Positions 9,928-19,902 of a DNA stretch of 64,000 nucleotides are shown here, one piece after another. The notes beneath the pieces were generated by a model. The model was not told the origin of the DNA. It made no database searches and saw only the letters and a program-made list of their open reading frames with translations. The stretch comes from Paracerasibacillus soli (GTDB taxonomy: Bacteria; Bacillota; Bacilli; Bacillales; Amphibacillaceae). A program made the position numbers and the translations under genes. The stretch lies in assembly GCF_034006335.1 (NCBI RefSeq), contig NZ_JAWDIQ010000003.1. One strand, written 5' to 3'. How positions within the stretch are numbered: position 1 is the stretch's first letter; each line of letters starts with the position of its first letter.

Positions 9928-9943
9928 TGTGACACACGTCAAA
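9928..9943. promoter_or_regulatory. Possible Fnr/Crp-like site
   Basis: TGTGACACACGTCAAA resembles the Bacillus Fnr consensus TGTGA-N6-TCACA with two mismatches, about 60 bases before the HMA-protein start. Weak evidence; it could be chance. Confidence 0.3.
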
Positions 9944-10000
9944 GAAAGTAAACGTCATCCATCCTATACTATAGATAGAAAAACAAAGGAGAGATGAAAA

Positions 10001-10206
10001 ATGAAAACAATTAAAATGCAATTAGAACCATTAACTTGTCCATCATGTATTAAAAAAATTGAAAATGCAGTTGGTAAAATGTCTGGGTGGAAGAAGCAAA
10101 AGTGATGTTTAACTCGAGTAAAGTAAAAGTAAATATGAACCCTGAGGCTGTTAAAGAAAATGACATCAAAGAAACAATCGAAAAACTAGGTTATAAGGTT
10201 GTCTAA
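10001..10206 (+). CDS. Heavy-metal-associated (HMA) domain protein, CopZ-like, one frameshift
   Basis: A 69-residue ferredoxin-like metal-binding protein with LTCPSCIKKIENAVGKM, that is a C-x-x-C motif in the first loop. AAAGGAGAG lies 7 bases before the ATG. One G is missing in GGG at 10085-10087; restoring it reads SGVEEAKVMFNSSKVKVNM and ends EKLGYKVV. It probably delivers or senses a transition metal for the P-type ATPase that follows. The metal cannot be assigned from sequence. Confidence 0.8.
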
Positions 10207-10246
10207 CATCACCCTTTATATAAACTAGTTTAGTTATGATACATAC

Positions 10247-10278
10247 GAGAACTCCTTAAAATACAAAAAGGAGTTCTC
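10247..10278 (+). other. Strong hairpin between HMA gene and ATPase
   Basis: Perfect 11-bp stem GAGAACTCCTT/AAGGAGTTCTC without a T-tract. It may stabilise the upstream message or attenuate read-through into the ATPase gene. Confidence 0.6.
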
Positions 10279-10350
10279 AAACATATGTCACATTTTAAAA
10301 GTTCCACGCAATCTAATGAAAGCATGAAAAAGAGGAAGGAGCGGGTATAG

Positions 10351-12249
10351 GTGAGGAAACTAGAAAAGATTCATATTGTGCTTATCTCAGGTGCGTTACT
10401 AGCCATTGCTTTTATACTACATTTTTTAGGATTAGAGTTTTGGAAAGACGCCGCTTTGATTATTACCACAGCTGTAGCTGGTTATTCTATCGCTAAAAAG
10501 GCATTACAATCCCTTCGTATGAAAGCATTTAGTATTGAATTACTTGTAACGATTGCAGTAGCTGGAGCATTGATTATAGGGGAATATGTAGAATCTGCCG
10601 CCGTTACATTTTTATTTTTGTTTGGTGCATATTTAGAAGCGCGAACATTAGAAAAGACACGTTCTTCATTAAAGACATTGATAGATATGGCTCCTCAAAA
10701 AGCAACTATTTTAAAAAATGGTGAGCGCGTCGTTGTTCCAGTTGACGATATTAACATTGGGGATCGCGTCATTATTCAATCGGGTGAAAATGTTGCAGTA
10801 GATGGTACGGTTATTTCTGGGCAAGCATTTATTAATGAAGCAACTATTACAGGAGAGTCTGTACCTGCAAGTAAAAATGAAGGGGACCAAGTGTATAGTG
10901 GAACAATTATTGACCATGGATATGTTGAGGTAACAGCCGAAAAGGTAGGGGATGACACAGCTTTTGCAAAAATTATTGAACTTGTGGAAGAGGCTCAAGA
11001 AGCAAAGGCAAAGACGCAAAAGTTCCTAGAGCGATTTGCGAACGTATATACACCTGGAATTCTTGTCTTGTCTGTTATCGTCTTTCTAATTACACGTGAC
11101 ATTGAAATGACTTTAACCTTTCTTGTAATCGCTTGCCCTGGTGCACTAGTTATTTCCGCTCCAGTTTCGTTAGTAGCTGGAATAGGTAACGGTGCGCGAA
11201 ATGGTGCACTCATTAAAGGTGGAGAAGTAATGGAGAATTTAGCAAAGATTGACGTGCTTGTCTTTGATAAAACAGGGACTTTAACAAAAGGAAAGCAGAA
11301 GTAACTAACATAAAAGCAATTGGCATAGATGAACAAGCTTTACTAAAGTTAGCTGCAGAAGCCGAGCTAGTTTCTGAACATCATTTAGGAAGAACGATAG
11401 TAAAGGCAGCAAAACAATATGGCATCGTGTTAACAAATGAGCCAAAAGATTCGCATGTAGAAAAAGGACATGGGCTTTTTGCGACAGTAAATCAAAAGCA
11501 AGTCTTAATTGGAAATAGAAAGTTAATGACTGCCCATCAAGTAACGATTACAGAGAAAATCGAAGCATATGCTGTAGGGGAAGAACAAGGTGGTAGTACA
11601 GCTGTATTTGTTAGTGTAGATGGGGAGTTGGTAGGTGTTATTTCTATCGCAGACAAAATTCGCGAAGAAGCAACACAAACAATACGTATGTTGAAACGGT
11701 TAGGTGTGAAACAAACCGTTATGTTAACAGGAGATAATAAATATACAGCTAAAAAAGTAGCAACACAACTAGGTATGGACCAAGTTTTTGCTGAAATGTT
11801 ACCAGAAAGACAAAGTGAATCATATTAAAAGATTAAAAAATGAAGGGTTCCGTGTCGCAATGATTGGAGACGGTATTAACGATGCGCCAGCAATTGCGCT
11901 TGCTGATGTGGGGATTGCAATGGGAGCAGCAGGTACAGATGCAGCAATGGAAACTGCAGATGTTGTGTTAATGGGAGATAAAATACAAAAAATTCCATAT
12001 GCATACACATTAGCAAGGGCAACTGTGAACAATATGAAACAAAATATGTTCTTTGCAGTTGGCACTGTCGCTTTTTTACTTGCAGGTGTACTTCTTGGAA
12101 AAGTATTTCTCGCTTCAGGAATGCTCATTCATGAGGCAAGTGTCTTACTGGTTATTTTAAATGCAATACGGTTGGTTCGTTATAAGCAAACCAATCATAC
12201 ATCTAATCAAAACATATCTCCAAAAGATACCGACATTATTTTATCTTAA
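10351..12249 (+). CDS. P1B-type heavy-metal ATPase with CPG motif, two frameshifts
   Basis: Metal-translocating ATPase without its own N-terminal HMA domain. Seen: TGES actuator motif (ATITGESVPAS), membrane motif ACPGALVISAPVS, phosphorylation site DKTGTLTKGK, and GDGINDAPAIALADVGIAMG. The metal-site motif is CPG, not the CPC of Cu/Cd/Zn pumps. A missing C near 11296 and an extra A near 11808 break the frame; corrected length is about 633 residues. GTG start with AAGGAG upstream. The HMA protein in front probably supplies the missing soluble metal domain. Substrate uncertain. Confidence 0.85.
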
Positions 12250-12264
12250 TCAAAATGTTTGCTG

Positions 12265-12297
12265 AAAAACATGGGATGTACTCCCATGTTTTTTTTG
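12265..12297 (+). terminator. Terminator after the metal ATPase
   Basis: AACATGGGA/TCCCATGTT stem followed by eight T. Confidence 0.9.
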
Positions 12298-12456
12298 ATG
12301 CCTTTAAAATGAAAATATAATGGTCAGAAAAAGCCCGATTTATTGATAAGGAATAAGGATTTGGTATAAATATATAGTCATTATTCTCGTTTACAAAAAA
12401 AGTTTGGTGATATAATAAAGAAGACACCAATTTAAAAATAGAAAAGAAGGTACAAC

Positions 12457-13467
12457 ATGACTGGTTTATTTATTATTTTAATACTCGTTTTATTTCTTCC
12501 GTTTACAGTGAAGAAAGTTGAACATAACTTAGAAGTATTTCTATTTATTATGGGAATTCTAGCTGCCTGGGTAGGTGGCGTATTTAATAGTGACTTACTT
12601 TTAAAATCATTAGAAGATCCAATTAATATTACACTTGCCGTACTTATTGCAGGATTACTATTTAAATGGTTCCAATCTCCTTTAGAAAAAGGGATTCAAC
12701 TTGCAAGTGATAAAACGCCGTTTCCACTTTTTGTTGCATTAATTGTTGTTGTCTTAGGACTTTTGTCAAGCGTTATAACAGCGATTATTGCAGCACTTGT
12801 ACTCGTATTAATTGTAAGTGTTCTAAAGTTAGACCGTCAGTCAGAAATAAGACTTGTCGTGTTAGCTTGTTTTTCAATAGGTTTGGGGGCTGCCTTAACG
12901 CCAATTGGAGAACCACTTTCCACGATTACAACAAGTAAATTAAATGAGCACTTTTTCTATTTAATGGATTTAATTGGTCCTTATGTCATAGTAGGAATTA
13001 TTGGTTTGGGAATTTTAACAGCGCTTTGGATTAAGCCGGTTCAAGCTAAAAATTCCTTAGCTGGAGATAAGCAGACAGAAACGTATGGGGAAATTTTGAT
13101 ACGTAGTGTGAAAATCTATTTATTTGTGATGGGTCTCACGTTACTAGGAGCTGGTTTTGAACCGTTAATTAATCGATTTTTAATTGGTCTAAATCCGTTT
13201 ATTTTGTATTGGGTGAATATGCTATCGGCGATACTTGATAATGCAACATTAGCTTCAGCAGAAATTAGTCCGGAGATGACTGCTGGGACGATAAAGGCAA
13301 TCTTACTTGGGCTACTAATTAGTGGTGGAATGCTCATACCTGGTAATATTCCAAATATCATTTCTGCGGGAAAGTTAAATATTACGAGTAAAGAGTGGGC
13401 ACGTTACGGCTTACCAATTGGACTAGTTGTTATGGCAATATATTTTGTTGTGTTGTTAATTTTTTAA
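12457..13467 (+). CDS. DUF1646 family membrane carrier
   Basis: A 336-residue integral membrane protein with about 10 hydrophobic segments, GAAG ribosome site and ATG start. Sequence features such as ALTPIGEPLSTITTSKL and the conserved ILDNATLASAEISPEM are those of the DUF1646 family, distantly related to Na+/H+ antiporter-type carriers. No substrate is known to me. It stands alone between the metal ATPase terminator and the TPP riboswitch, so no operon partner helps. Confidence 0.8.
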   Translation: MTGLFIILILVLFLPFTVKKVEHNLEVFLFIMGILAAWVGGVFNSDLLLKSLEDPINITLAVLIAGLLFKWFQSPLEKGIQLASDKTPFPLFVALIVVVLGLLSSVITAIIAALVLVLIVSVLKLDRQSEIRLVVLACFSIGLGAALTPIGEPLSTITTSKLNEHFFYLMDLIGPYVIVGIIGLGILTALWIKPVQAKNSLAGDKQTETYGEILIRSVKIYLFVMGLTLLGAGFEPLINRFLIGLNPFILYWVNMLSAILDNATLASAEISPEMTAGTIKAILLGLLISGGMLIPGNIPNIISAGKLNITSKEWARYGLPIGLVVMAIYFVVLLIF

Positions 13468-13546
13468 AAACAGTTGAAATGCTTTACTTTACAAATAAAA
13501 TTGTCATGCTATGATGAGAGTAGAAAGCTGCATAGAAATGAAAAGC

Positions 13547-13634
13547 ACTAGGGGAGCTGTTTATCGGCTGAGAGGAACTTATTGTTCTGACCCTTTGCAC
13601 CCGATCTAGATAATACTAGCGTGGGGAAGTGTAG
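13547..13634 (+). promoter_or_regulatory. TPP riboswitch (THI-box)
   Basis: Contains the conserved blocks GGGGAGCT, GGCTGAGAGGAA, GACCCTTTGCACCCGAT and AATACTAGCGTGGGGAAG in the right order and spacing. It lies directly before a terminator hairpin and ykoFEDC, so thiamine pyrophosphate should switch the operon off by premature termination. Confidence 0.97.
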
Positions 13635-13686
13635 TCGGTGTGTTCGGCATACTCAATTTTTTAATGTGTATGGTATTCATGAATAT

Positions 13687-13724
13687 TGAAGACTGCATTC
13701 CCCTGGGATGCAGTCTTTTTGCAT
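13687..13724 (+). terminator. Riboswitch-controlled terminator
   Basis: AGACTGCATTCCC/GGGATGCAGTCT stem with a T5 tail between the TPP aptamer and ykoF. Confidence 0.9.
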
Positions 13725-13772
13725 CCAAATTATCCTGAAATATGCAGTTTGAAAACAAGGGAGGATATGGAG

Positions 13773-14380
13773 ATGGCAAATCAAGTTTGTGGTAATACGC
13801 AGATAGTGGGAGCAAGTTTTTCACTGTACCCAATGTGTGACCGTTTTGTGGATATCATTTTAGAGACGTTGGAGAAAGTAGACACTTCAAAGGTTTGGGT
13901 AAAAACGGACGATGTGACAACGACTGTGAGAGGAAAAGCTGTCCATGTATTTGATGTAACAAGGGCAGTATTTTTACAAGCTGCACAAACGGGGGAACAT
14001 GTCGCATTTCAAGCTACATATTCTGTTGGTTGTCCGGGGATTCAGCTGGAGATGTCTATTTAATTGAAGATGACAATCCGGTAAATGTGCAGAACACAGG
14101 GTCTATTAAGCAATATATTGCCGCAAAGTTTTCACTTTATCCACTTGGTGGTGGTCAGTATATGGATGTTATTTATGAACAAATTGAAGCAATGAAAGAC
14201 TTTGTTTCTGTTTCCCCAGCCCATTATGCGACAAGATTAACAGGTGACGCACAGAATGTTTTCAGTGGTTTAGAAAAGGTCTTTAACGCGACAAAAAATG
14301 CGGGTTCAACACATACAGTGATGACGGTAACCATTTCTGCTAACAGTCCTTCACATCAGGATGTTGATATACATGCGTAA
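13773..14380 (+). CDS. ykoF: YkoF thiamine/HMP-binding protein, one frameshift
   Basis: Soluble thiamine-binding protein made of two homologous halves: IVGASFSLYPMCDRFVDIIL in the first and IAAKFSLYPLGGGQYMDVIY in the second. One G is missing at 14036-14039; restored it reads VGCPGDSAGDVYLIEDD, giving about 202 residues, the B. subtilis size. The ATG at 13773 has GGGAGG 8 bases upstream, better than the ATG at 13767. First gene of a TPP-regulated ykoFEDC operon; its stop overlaps the ykoE start. Confidence 0.92.
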
Positions 14381-14950
14381 TTGGCGCTTTAAAGAAATTG
14401 TTGTGATGGCTGCGCTGTCAGTTGTCTTTGGTGTTTATATCTGGCGTTTTTACCTTTAGGAAAATTACTAGTTGGTTTGATGGGACCAATTGGATATGAT
14501 TTCATTTTTGGAATTTGGTTTATCGTTTCAATTATTGCGGCCTATATCATTCGTAAACCAGGGGCAGCATTTTTATCAGAAACAATTGCAGCGATGGTGG
14601 AAGTGCTTATCGGAAATGCAACAGGGCCGATGTTGATCATTACAGGTATGGTACAAGGAATTGGAGCAGAAGCAGTTTTTGCAGCTACAAGATGGAAAAA
14701 TTATGCGACATGGGTACTAATGGCTGCTGGAGTTGGATCATCCGTAACAAGTTTCACATATGGTTATTTCATGAGTGGATATAGTGCACTTTCAACTCAT
14801 TATGTCATCGCAATGTTCGTTACTCGGGTCATTAGTGGTGCGCTTATTGCTGGACTTTTAGGGAAAGCGTTAAGTGATGGATTAGCTAGAACAGGTGTAT
14901 TAGCTAACTTCGCCATAGGGAAAGAAAAGCGAAAGGGTCGTGTAGCATGA
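14373..14950 (+). CDS. ykoE: YkoE substrate-binding membrane component of the thiamine/HMP ECF importer, one frameshift
   Basis: About 192 residues with several membrane segments (FIFGIWFIVSIIAAYIIRKPGAAF, then EAVFAATRWKNYATW and a C-terminal FAIGKEKR). It is the S-component-like partner of YkoD/YkoC. A missing base in the TTT at 14433-14435 breaks the N-terminus: MRNWRFKEIVVMAALSVVFG must be joined to YLAFLPLGKLL. ATG at 14373 lies within the ykoF stop region and the last codons overlap the ykoD ATG, showing tight coupling. Confidence 0.9.
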
Positions 14951-16624
14951 AAAATAAGCCATTCGTTTATGTTGAGAATCTCTCATTACGCTTTGATCAT
15001 ACAAATGAAATAGAAACATTATCCAATATTAGTTTTGCCATGCAAGAAGGGGAAAGTCTTCTCCTTCTTGGCCCAAGTGGCAGTGGTAAAAGTACGTTAA
15101 CATTTTGTTTAAATGGCCTATATCCGCGAGAGTTAGATGGAGAAATGACTGGGGATATTGTCATTGCAGGAAAAAGAACAAACGATTATCAACCAGGTGA
15201 ACTAAGTCAGTTTGTCGGTGTTGTTTTCCAAGACCCTGAAACACAATTCTGTATGTTAACTGTAGAGGATGAAATTGCATTTGGCTTGGAAAATATGTGT
15301 ACGCCATATGAAAAAATGTCAGCAAAGATTGATGAAGTATTAGCGCTTGTAGGTTTATCGAAATATAAAACTGCTACCATTGCGCGACTATCAGGAGGGC
15401 AAAAACAAAAGCTTGCACTTGCATGCATTTTGGCACTTGAACCAAAACTACTAATTTTAGACGAACCGACGGCGAATTTGGATCCAGTTTCGGCCAAAGA
15501 AGTGATGAAAACAATAAAGAAATTAAAAGAAAAAGTAAATTGTTCACTCATTATAATCGAACATCAATTAGATGGTTGGACAGATGTAGCTGAACGTTGT
15601 ATTTTATTAAATCAAAAAGGGAATATCTTTTTTGATGGATCATTACGTGATGCGATTGCCCACGAATATCCAAAATTAATAGAGGAAGGTATTTGGCTAC
15701 CAAAAGTTGCACAATATGTACTTCATCATATGGAGCATGTACCTGCTACTGTTCCATTAACACTTGCTGAATTTGCAACACAAGTAAATTGTTTTGGGAA
15801 AATAGAATGGAAGAAACCCACTTCGATGCAACAAAATGTTACTGTTCCATTCATCAAACTGGAAAATGTCTCATGGACAGTAAATAGGCAACGCATATTG
15901 TCGCGTATTTCTTTTACACTATACAAAGATGAGTTTGTTGCGATTGTTGGTGCGAACGGGAGTGGGGAAAACCTCACTTTCACGTATCATTGCGGGGATT
16001 CAAAAGCCAACTGACGGAAATATTTACATAAAAGAAAAAGCATTAAAAGTATGGCAGGAGGGAGATTTACGGAAAGAATTAGGTTATGTTTTTCAAAATC
16101 CAGAACATCAATTTATTGCAAATACAGTGTTCGATGAGGTTGCCTTTACCTTGCGAACAAAAGGAATGAAGGCGGATGAAGTGAAAGAAAAAGTTCGCCA
16201 CGTCCTAGCAGTATGTGGTATTAGCCATTTGGAGAATGAACATCCGTATACGTTAAGTCAAGGTCAAAAACGGAGACTGAGTGTGGCAACGATGGTTGTT
16301 GATAATCAGACGATGTTACTACTTGATGAACCGACATTTGGACAGGATGCCAGTTCAAATAAAAAGCTAATGGAGCTACTTGTGAATCGTTATGAAGCGG
16401 GAACAGCTATTACAATGATCACCCATGATATGGAATTAGTCCATCAATATGCAACGCGTGTCATTGTTATGCATAAGGGGGAAATTGTTGCAGATTGTAC
16501 ACCAATTGAATTATGGAACTACCCTAAAACACAATTGGACGTTTGGCAGTTAACAATACCTGTTCCCGAGAAAATGCAGCGCATATGGGAAAGGAATGTT
16601 GCATATGTTTCTTCACCATCTTAA
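14947..16624 (+). CDS. ykoD: YkoD dual ATP-binding subunit of the thiamine/HMP importer, one frameshift
   Basis: Two ABC ATPase domains in one chain. Domain 1: Walker A GPSGSGKST, signature LSGGQKQK, Walker B LLILDEPTANLDP. Domain 2: Walker A GANGSGKTS after removal of one extra G at 15963-15966, signature LSQGQKRR, Walker B MLLLDEPTFGQD. Corrected length is about 558 residues. It powers uptake with YkoE and YkoC. ATG overlaps the ykoE stop. Confidence 0.93.
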
Positions 16625-17375
16625 CCCAAGTGTAAAAGCTTTGACGATTGTAATATTGGTCGTACTTATCGCATTTATTTTTGACCCAGTAACACCTTTC
16701 TTATTTTTAATCAGCACGATAAGCATCACTTTTCTTGGGGGAAAAGTGAAGTGGAAAAGGTATATCTTATATTTCCTGCCTTTTACAATTTTTTCATTCG
16801 GGATGCTCTGGACGACAATCGTATTTGCAGAAGTGCCAAAAAATCCAAACGAGATCATAACAATCTTTGGACTGCAATATCCACGTGAATCCTTTTTAAC
16901 TGCATTGGCCTTAGCCGTAAGGGTTTTAAGTGTCGCCGCGCTATCACTATTGTTTATCTTTACGACAAATGTAATTGATTTTATTTTAAGTTTGATCCAA
17001 CAGTTTCGCTTGCCACCTAAGATTGCATACGGTGTACTTGCAGGATATCGTTTTTTACCTATGATGCGAGATGAACTCAAAACAATTCACGCTGCCCATC
17101 GTATTCGTGGTGTGAATCAAGCAAAGACATTAGCAGGTAAATGGCAGCAATATCGCCGTTTTGCTATTCCGCTATTAGCAAGTGCGATTCGTAAGGCCGA
17201 GCGTACTGCGATGGCAATGGAATCAAAAGGATTTACTGGAGGTAGAAAGAGAACGTTTTATCGTATTTTTTCCGTATCAAAAGCAGATTATATTTTTTTG
17301 GCCGTAATGATTGTCATGTTTTTAGTTGCTAGTGCTATTTCATGGCAGTTAGGATATTTGGAAATATTTAATTAA
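16605..17375 (+). CDS. ykoC: YkoC transmembrane (T) subunit of the thiamine/HMP importer
   Basis: A 256-residue EcfT-type permease with about five membrane segments and the coupling motifs near ALASAIRKAERTAMAMESKGFTGG, where the two A-R-G-like loops contact the ATPase. The ATG at 16605 has GGAAAGG about 10 bases upstream; an earlier ATG at 16596 is too close to it. It overlaps the ykoD end by 20 bases. Last gene of the TPP-riboswitch operon. Confidence 0.92.
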   Translation: MFLHHLNPSVKALTIVILVVLIAFIFDPVTPFLFLISTISITFLGGKVKWKRYILYFLPFTIFSFGMLWTTIVFAEVPKNPNEIITIFGLQYPRESFLTALALAVRVLSVAALSLLFIFTTNVIDFILSLIQQFRLPPKIAYGVLAGYRFLPMMRDELKTIHAAHRIRGVNQAKTLAGKWQQYRRFAIPLLASAIRKAERTAMAMESKGFTGGRKRTFYRIFSVSKADYIFLAVMIVMFLVASAISWQLGYLEIFN

Positions 17376-17397
17376 ATTCGGTTTGATTATAATCAAA

Positions 17398-17440
17398 TAG
17401 GGTTTCTCACCTTGAAAGGGAGAAACCCGTAGTATTCTTT
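17398..17440. terminator. Convergent terminator after ykoC
   Basis: GGGTTTCTC/GAGAAACCC stem between the convergent ykoC and permease genes, with a T-rich stretch a few bases further. Confidence 0.65.
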
Positions 17441-18499
17441 TTATAAAATTAGCATGCCTGTCAGACCGCTAAAAATGCCAATTACTACAACCGAAACTGT
17501 CACGAATAACAGTACTTTTTTTGGAAATGACTTCGATACCATGATTAGCGACGGCAAACTGATGGCTGGTAATGTTAGCAATAATGCTGCTGCCGGACCA
17601 GTACCAATACCAATGGACAAGAATGTTTGAATGATTGGTATTTCAGCAGCGGTTGGAATAACAAAGAGCATACCACCTATAGCGAATAAAATAATAGCTA
17701 AAATTCCATTCGCCATTGTTCCACTTAATTGTGGGAAAAGCCAAACACGTGCAACACCAAGAATAAGAACAGACAGAATATAGGCAGGGACAATATATAG
17801 AATCATTGTGCCCAAGCTCTTCATCCATCTTGCAAAAAATCCACCCGTTTCCTCCTCATCCTGGATAATCCTTTCCATGTCAATTGGTTTTGTATCGCCA
17901 GCAAAACGATTGGCGAGGTAGCTAACTCCAAACGTTAAAATAAGTCCAAATATAAGGCGTATTAAGGTAAATTTCCAGGACAAAACAAATGTCATGAAAA
18001 CAAGTGTAGCTGGATTAATTGCTGGATTCCCAATCCAAAATGCTAGCGCTGCGCCGACAGAGACATTCTTTTTTCGGAGCCCGACTGCCATCGGAGCGGC
18101 ACAACAAGTACACATCATACCAGGGACAGAGGCAAGGCCACCAACGGCGGTGCTTCCAAATGAAGTCTTACCTAAAACCTTTAAAAGCCATTTCGTTGGC
18201 AATAAAACCTGAATTAATGATCCAAGAAGAATACCAAGTAATGCGGCTTTCCATACGGCTTGAAAATAGGTAACAGCGTATTCCCATGCAGTATGCCAAG
18301 AAGGTTTCCCACCTAATTGATCACCCAAAATCGAGTCTCCGATGGAATGGGTATTTGAAGCTGTAATCATTTTATGATAATATGGCCACCACTTTGCATA
18401 AAGTAATCCTACAACTGCAACAAACAAAAAGATTAGGACAAACCAAATCGCCTTTTTGTTGTTTTCTGTATGTTTATCTATTGATGTATCTGATTGCAT
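17441..18499 (-). CDS. Permease of the DUF318/YraQ (ArsP-related) family
   Basis: About 352 residues with eight or more membrane segments. The motif MMCTCCAAPMAVGLRKK after ASVPG and the second repeat MLFVIPTAAEIPII are typical of DUF318 permeases, some of which (ArsP) export organoarsenicals; the cysteine-rich motif here differs from ArsP, so the substrate is open. The start at 18499 has AGGAGG 9 bases upstream; a longer frame to 18529 does not. Confidence 0.8.
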   Translation of the reverse strand: MQSDTSIDKHTENNKKAIWFVLIFLFVAVVGLLYAKWWPYYHKMITASNTHSIGDSILGDQLGGKPSWHTAWEYAVTYFQAVWKAALLGILLGSLIQVLLPTKWLLKVLGKTSFGSTAVGGLASVPGMMCTCCAAPMAVGLRKKNVSVGAALAFWIGNPAINPATLVFMTFVLSWKFTLIRLIFGLILTFGVSYLANRFAGDTKPIDMERIIQDEEETGGFFARWMKSLGTMILYIVPAYILSVLILGVARVWLFPQLSGTMANGILAIILFAIGGMLFVIPTAAEIPIIQTFLSIGIGTGPAAALLLTLPAISLPSLIMVSKSFPKKVLLFVTVSVVVIGIFSGLTGMLIL

Positions 18500-18536
18500 C
18501 TTGCGCGTCCTCCTAGTATAAATTTCCACAAAAACA

Positions 18537-18559
18537 AAAAAACCTTTTAAAAGGTTTTA
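18537..18559 (-). terminator. Palindromic terminator-like hairpin
   Basis: AAAACCTTTTAAAAGGTTTT; on the minus strand it is followed by T3. It could end transcripts coming from the tRNA-Thr/42-bp-repeat region. Confidence 0.45.
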
Positions 18560-18751
18560 TATTTCAGCATAGTATACATCTAAAAGCATGAGGCTATTAC
18601 AAATAAAGAACTTATCATATCGTGCCCAATTTACTTTTAAGCAGGTAAAGAAGAGATTGATTTATCACTAGAATGTGCATCCATACGTATTTAGATGCAC
18701 CAACTTTTTAAAATATTTAGTGTCTGTACGTGATACTGGAGAAAAAATTAA

Positions 18752-18775
18752 AACCTCCGACCCCTTCATTACGCG
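18752..18775 (-). other. Duplicate fragment of the tRNA-Thr gene
   Basis: AACCTCCGACCCCTTCATTACG at 18752 repeats the T-arm to anticodon-arm part of the tRNA-Thr gene at 19095-19167, with GTG after one mismatch. It lies about 360 bases away in the same orientation, with the 42-bp repeat array between. This is what remains when an element integrates into, and decays at, a tRNA gene, but a simple local duplication is also possible. Confidence 0.6.
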
Positions 18776-18870
18776 TGTTTACCATAAAAAATTATATAAC
18801 AGTTTTTATAATGTGTCCACGGGTTTACAAATTTTCCCACATTGAAAAATGTACTCGATGTATTGTAGAA

Positions 18871-19036
18871 AAATTGGATTAGATTGTAGAAGTTGGCGAA
18901 ATCGTGGTAGAAGAATTGGGTTTCGATTGTAGAAGTTGGTGGATTCGTAGTAGAAGAATTGGCTTCGATTGTAGAAGATTGCGAAATCATGGTAGAAGAA
19001 TTGGCTTCGATTGTAGAAGTTGGTGAATTAGTAGTA
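18871..19036. repeat. Four-copy 42-bp tandem repeat (minisatellite)
   Basis: Four units of about 42 bases, each containing GATTGTAGAAGTTGG and GTAGTAGAAGAATTGGCTTC. Units differ by a few substitutions and one by a single base in a G run. Each unit itself looks like two related 21-base halves. The 42-base period is a multiple of three, so either strand could encode a 14-residue repeat, but no ribosome site or long frame supports a gene. There are no spacers, so this is not a CRISPR array. Confidence 0.8.
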
Positions 19037-19094
19037 TTAAAAAAGCGATTCTTGAACAACTCAAGAATCGCGATACATCAATGTTTAATGGTAA

Positions 19095-19167
19095 TGCTGG
19101 TGAGAGGATTCGAACCTCCGACCCCTTCATTACGAGTGAAGTGCGCTACCAACTGTGCCACACCAGC
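19095..19167 (-). tRNA. tRNA-Thr (anticodon CGT)
   Basis: Folds as a complete cloverleaf: acceptor GCTGGTG/CACCAGC with discriminator A, D-arm with GTTGGTAG, anticodon stem CTTCA/TGAAG around CTCGTAA, and T-arm with GGTTCGAATCC. The 3' CCA is not encoded. Confidence 0.95.
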
Positions 19168-19346
19168 AAATTAAAATAGAGAGTTTATAGCATTTATCAA
19201 AATCACATTAAATATAATAATACTTTTTTACATTTTTTTCAAGTGTCAACAGCTTCATAAATGGTGAAATATCCTTACCAATTTATGTAATTCGCCGTTC
19301 TTATTTATCAAGTACAAGCATAGTATATGGTAAGGTGGTGTAATAT

Positions 19347-19595
19347 ATGTTTGAAGTTTACGATGTCATGCTTATTCCGCTCATATTAGGACTAGTAGAG
19401 TTATTTAAAGGATTAGGTTTGAAAAGAAAATTCCTACCTGTTGTATCGGTTGTGTTAGGTCTAGGTGCTGGTATCTTTTATGTTTATCCAGAGGATGTTA
19501 AAGGTGGTATACTGTTTGGTTTAATGCTCGGCTTATCTGCAAGTGGACTATATAGTGGCACGAAAAATACACTTGATAAGAGTAGCGAGAAATAA
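19347..19595 (+). CDS. Small holin-like membrane protein
   Basis: An 82-residue protein with AAGGTGG before the ATG, an N-terminal hydrophobic segment (VMLIPLILGLVELFKGLGL) and one or two further membrane segments, ending in a charged tail NTLDKSSEK. The layout is like A118-type phage holins, but no endolysin or other phage gene is nearby, so a stand-alone membrane protein or a prophage remnant at the tRNA locus are both possible. Confidence 0.65.
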   Translation: MFEVYDVMLIPLILGLVELFKGLGLKRKFLPVVSVVLGLGAGIFYVYPEDVKGGILFGLMLGLSASGLYSGTKNTLDKSSEK

Positions 19596-19784
19596 TCGCT
19601 ACTTTCTTTTCGGTTTTACGCTGATAAAGATTCTAAAAAGTATAAAGTAGAATTTACAATAAAGTTATCATATTTTTTTCATTGTTTTGGATAAAACGCA
19701 AGGTATTGTAAAATAATATATTTTGCAGTACAATATTTTTTGTCCAATGGAACATATCTATTGGAGCATGGTAATCTTACTTAT

Positions 19785-19877
19785 GGAGAAGTACCCAAGC
19801 CCGGCTGAAGGGGACGCACTCGAAATGCGTTAGGGCGTGTAAGCGCCGCGTGGGTTCAAATCCCACCTTCTCCGCCA
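19785..19877 (+). tRNA. tRNA-Ser (anticodon CGA)
   Basis: A 93-base class II tRNA with acceptor GGAGAAG/CTTCTCC, discriminator G and encoded CCA, anticodon loop CTCGAAA, long variable arm, and T-arm with GGTTCAAATCC. Confidence 0.95.
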
Positions 19878-19902
19878 TTAACCGGCCATAATGGTCACTC
19901 CG

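Noticed and set aside
18871..19036. 42-bp repeats considered as a CRISPR array
   Set aside because: Units are directly contiguous with no unique spacers, and no cas gene is nearby.
18959..19174. Open frame running through the repeat array and antisense across tRNA-Thr
   Set aside because: It has no ribosome site and its C-terminal half is merely the reverse strand of the tRNA, a known source of false genes.
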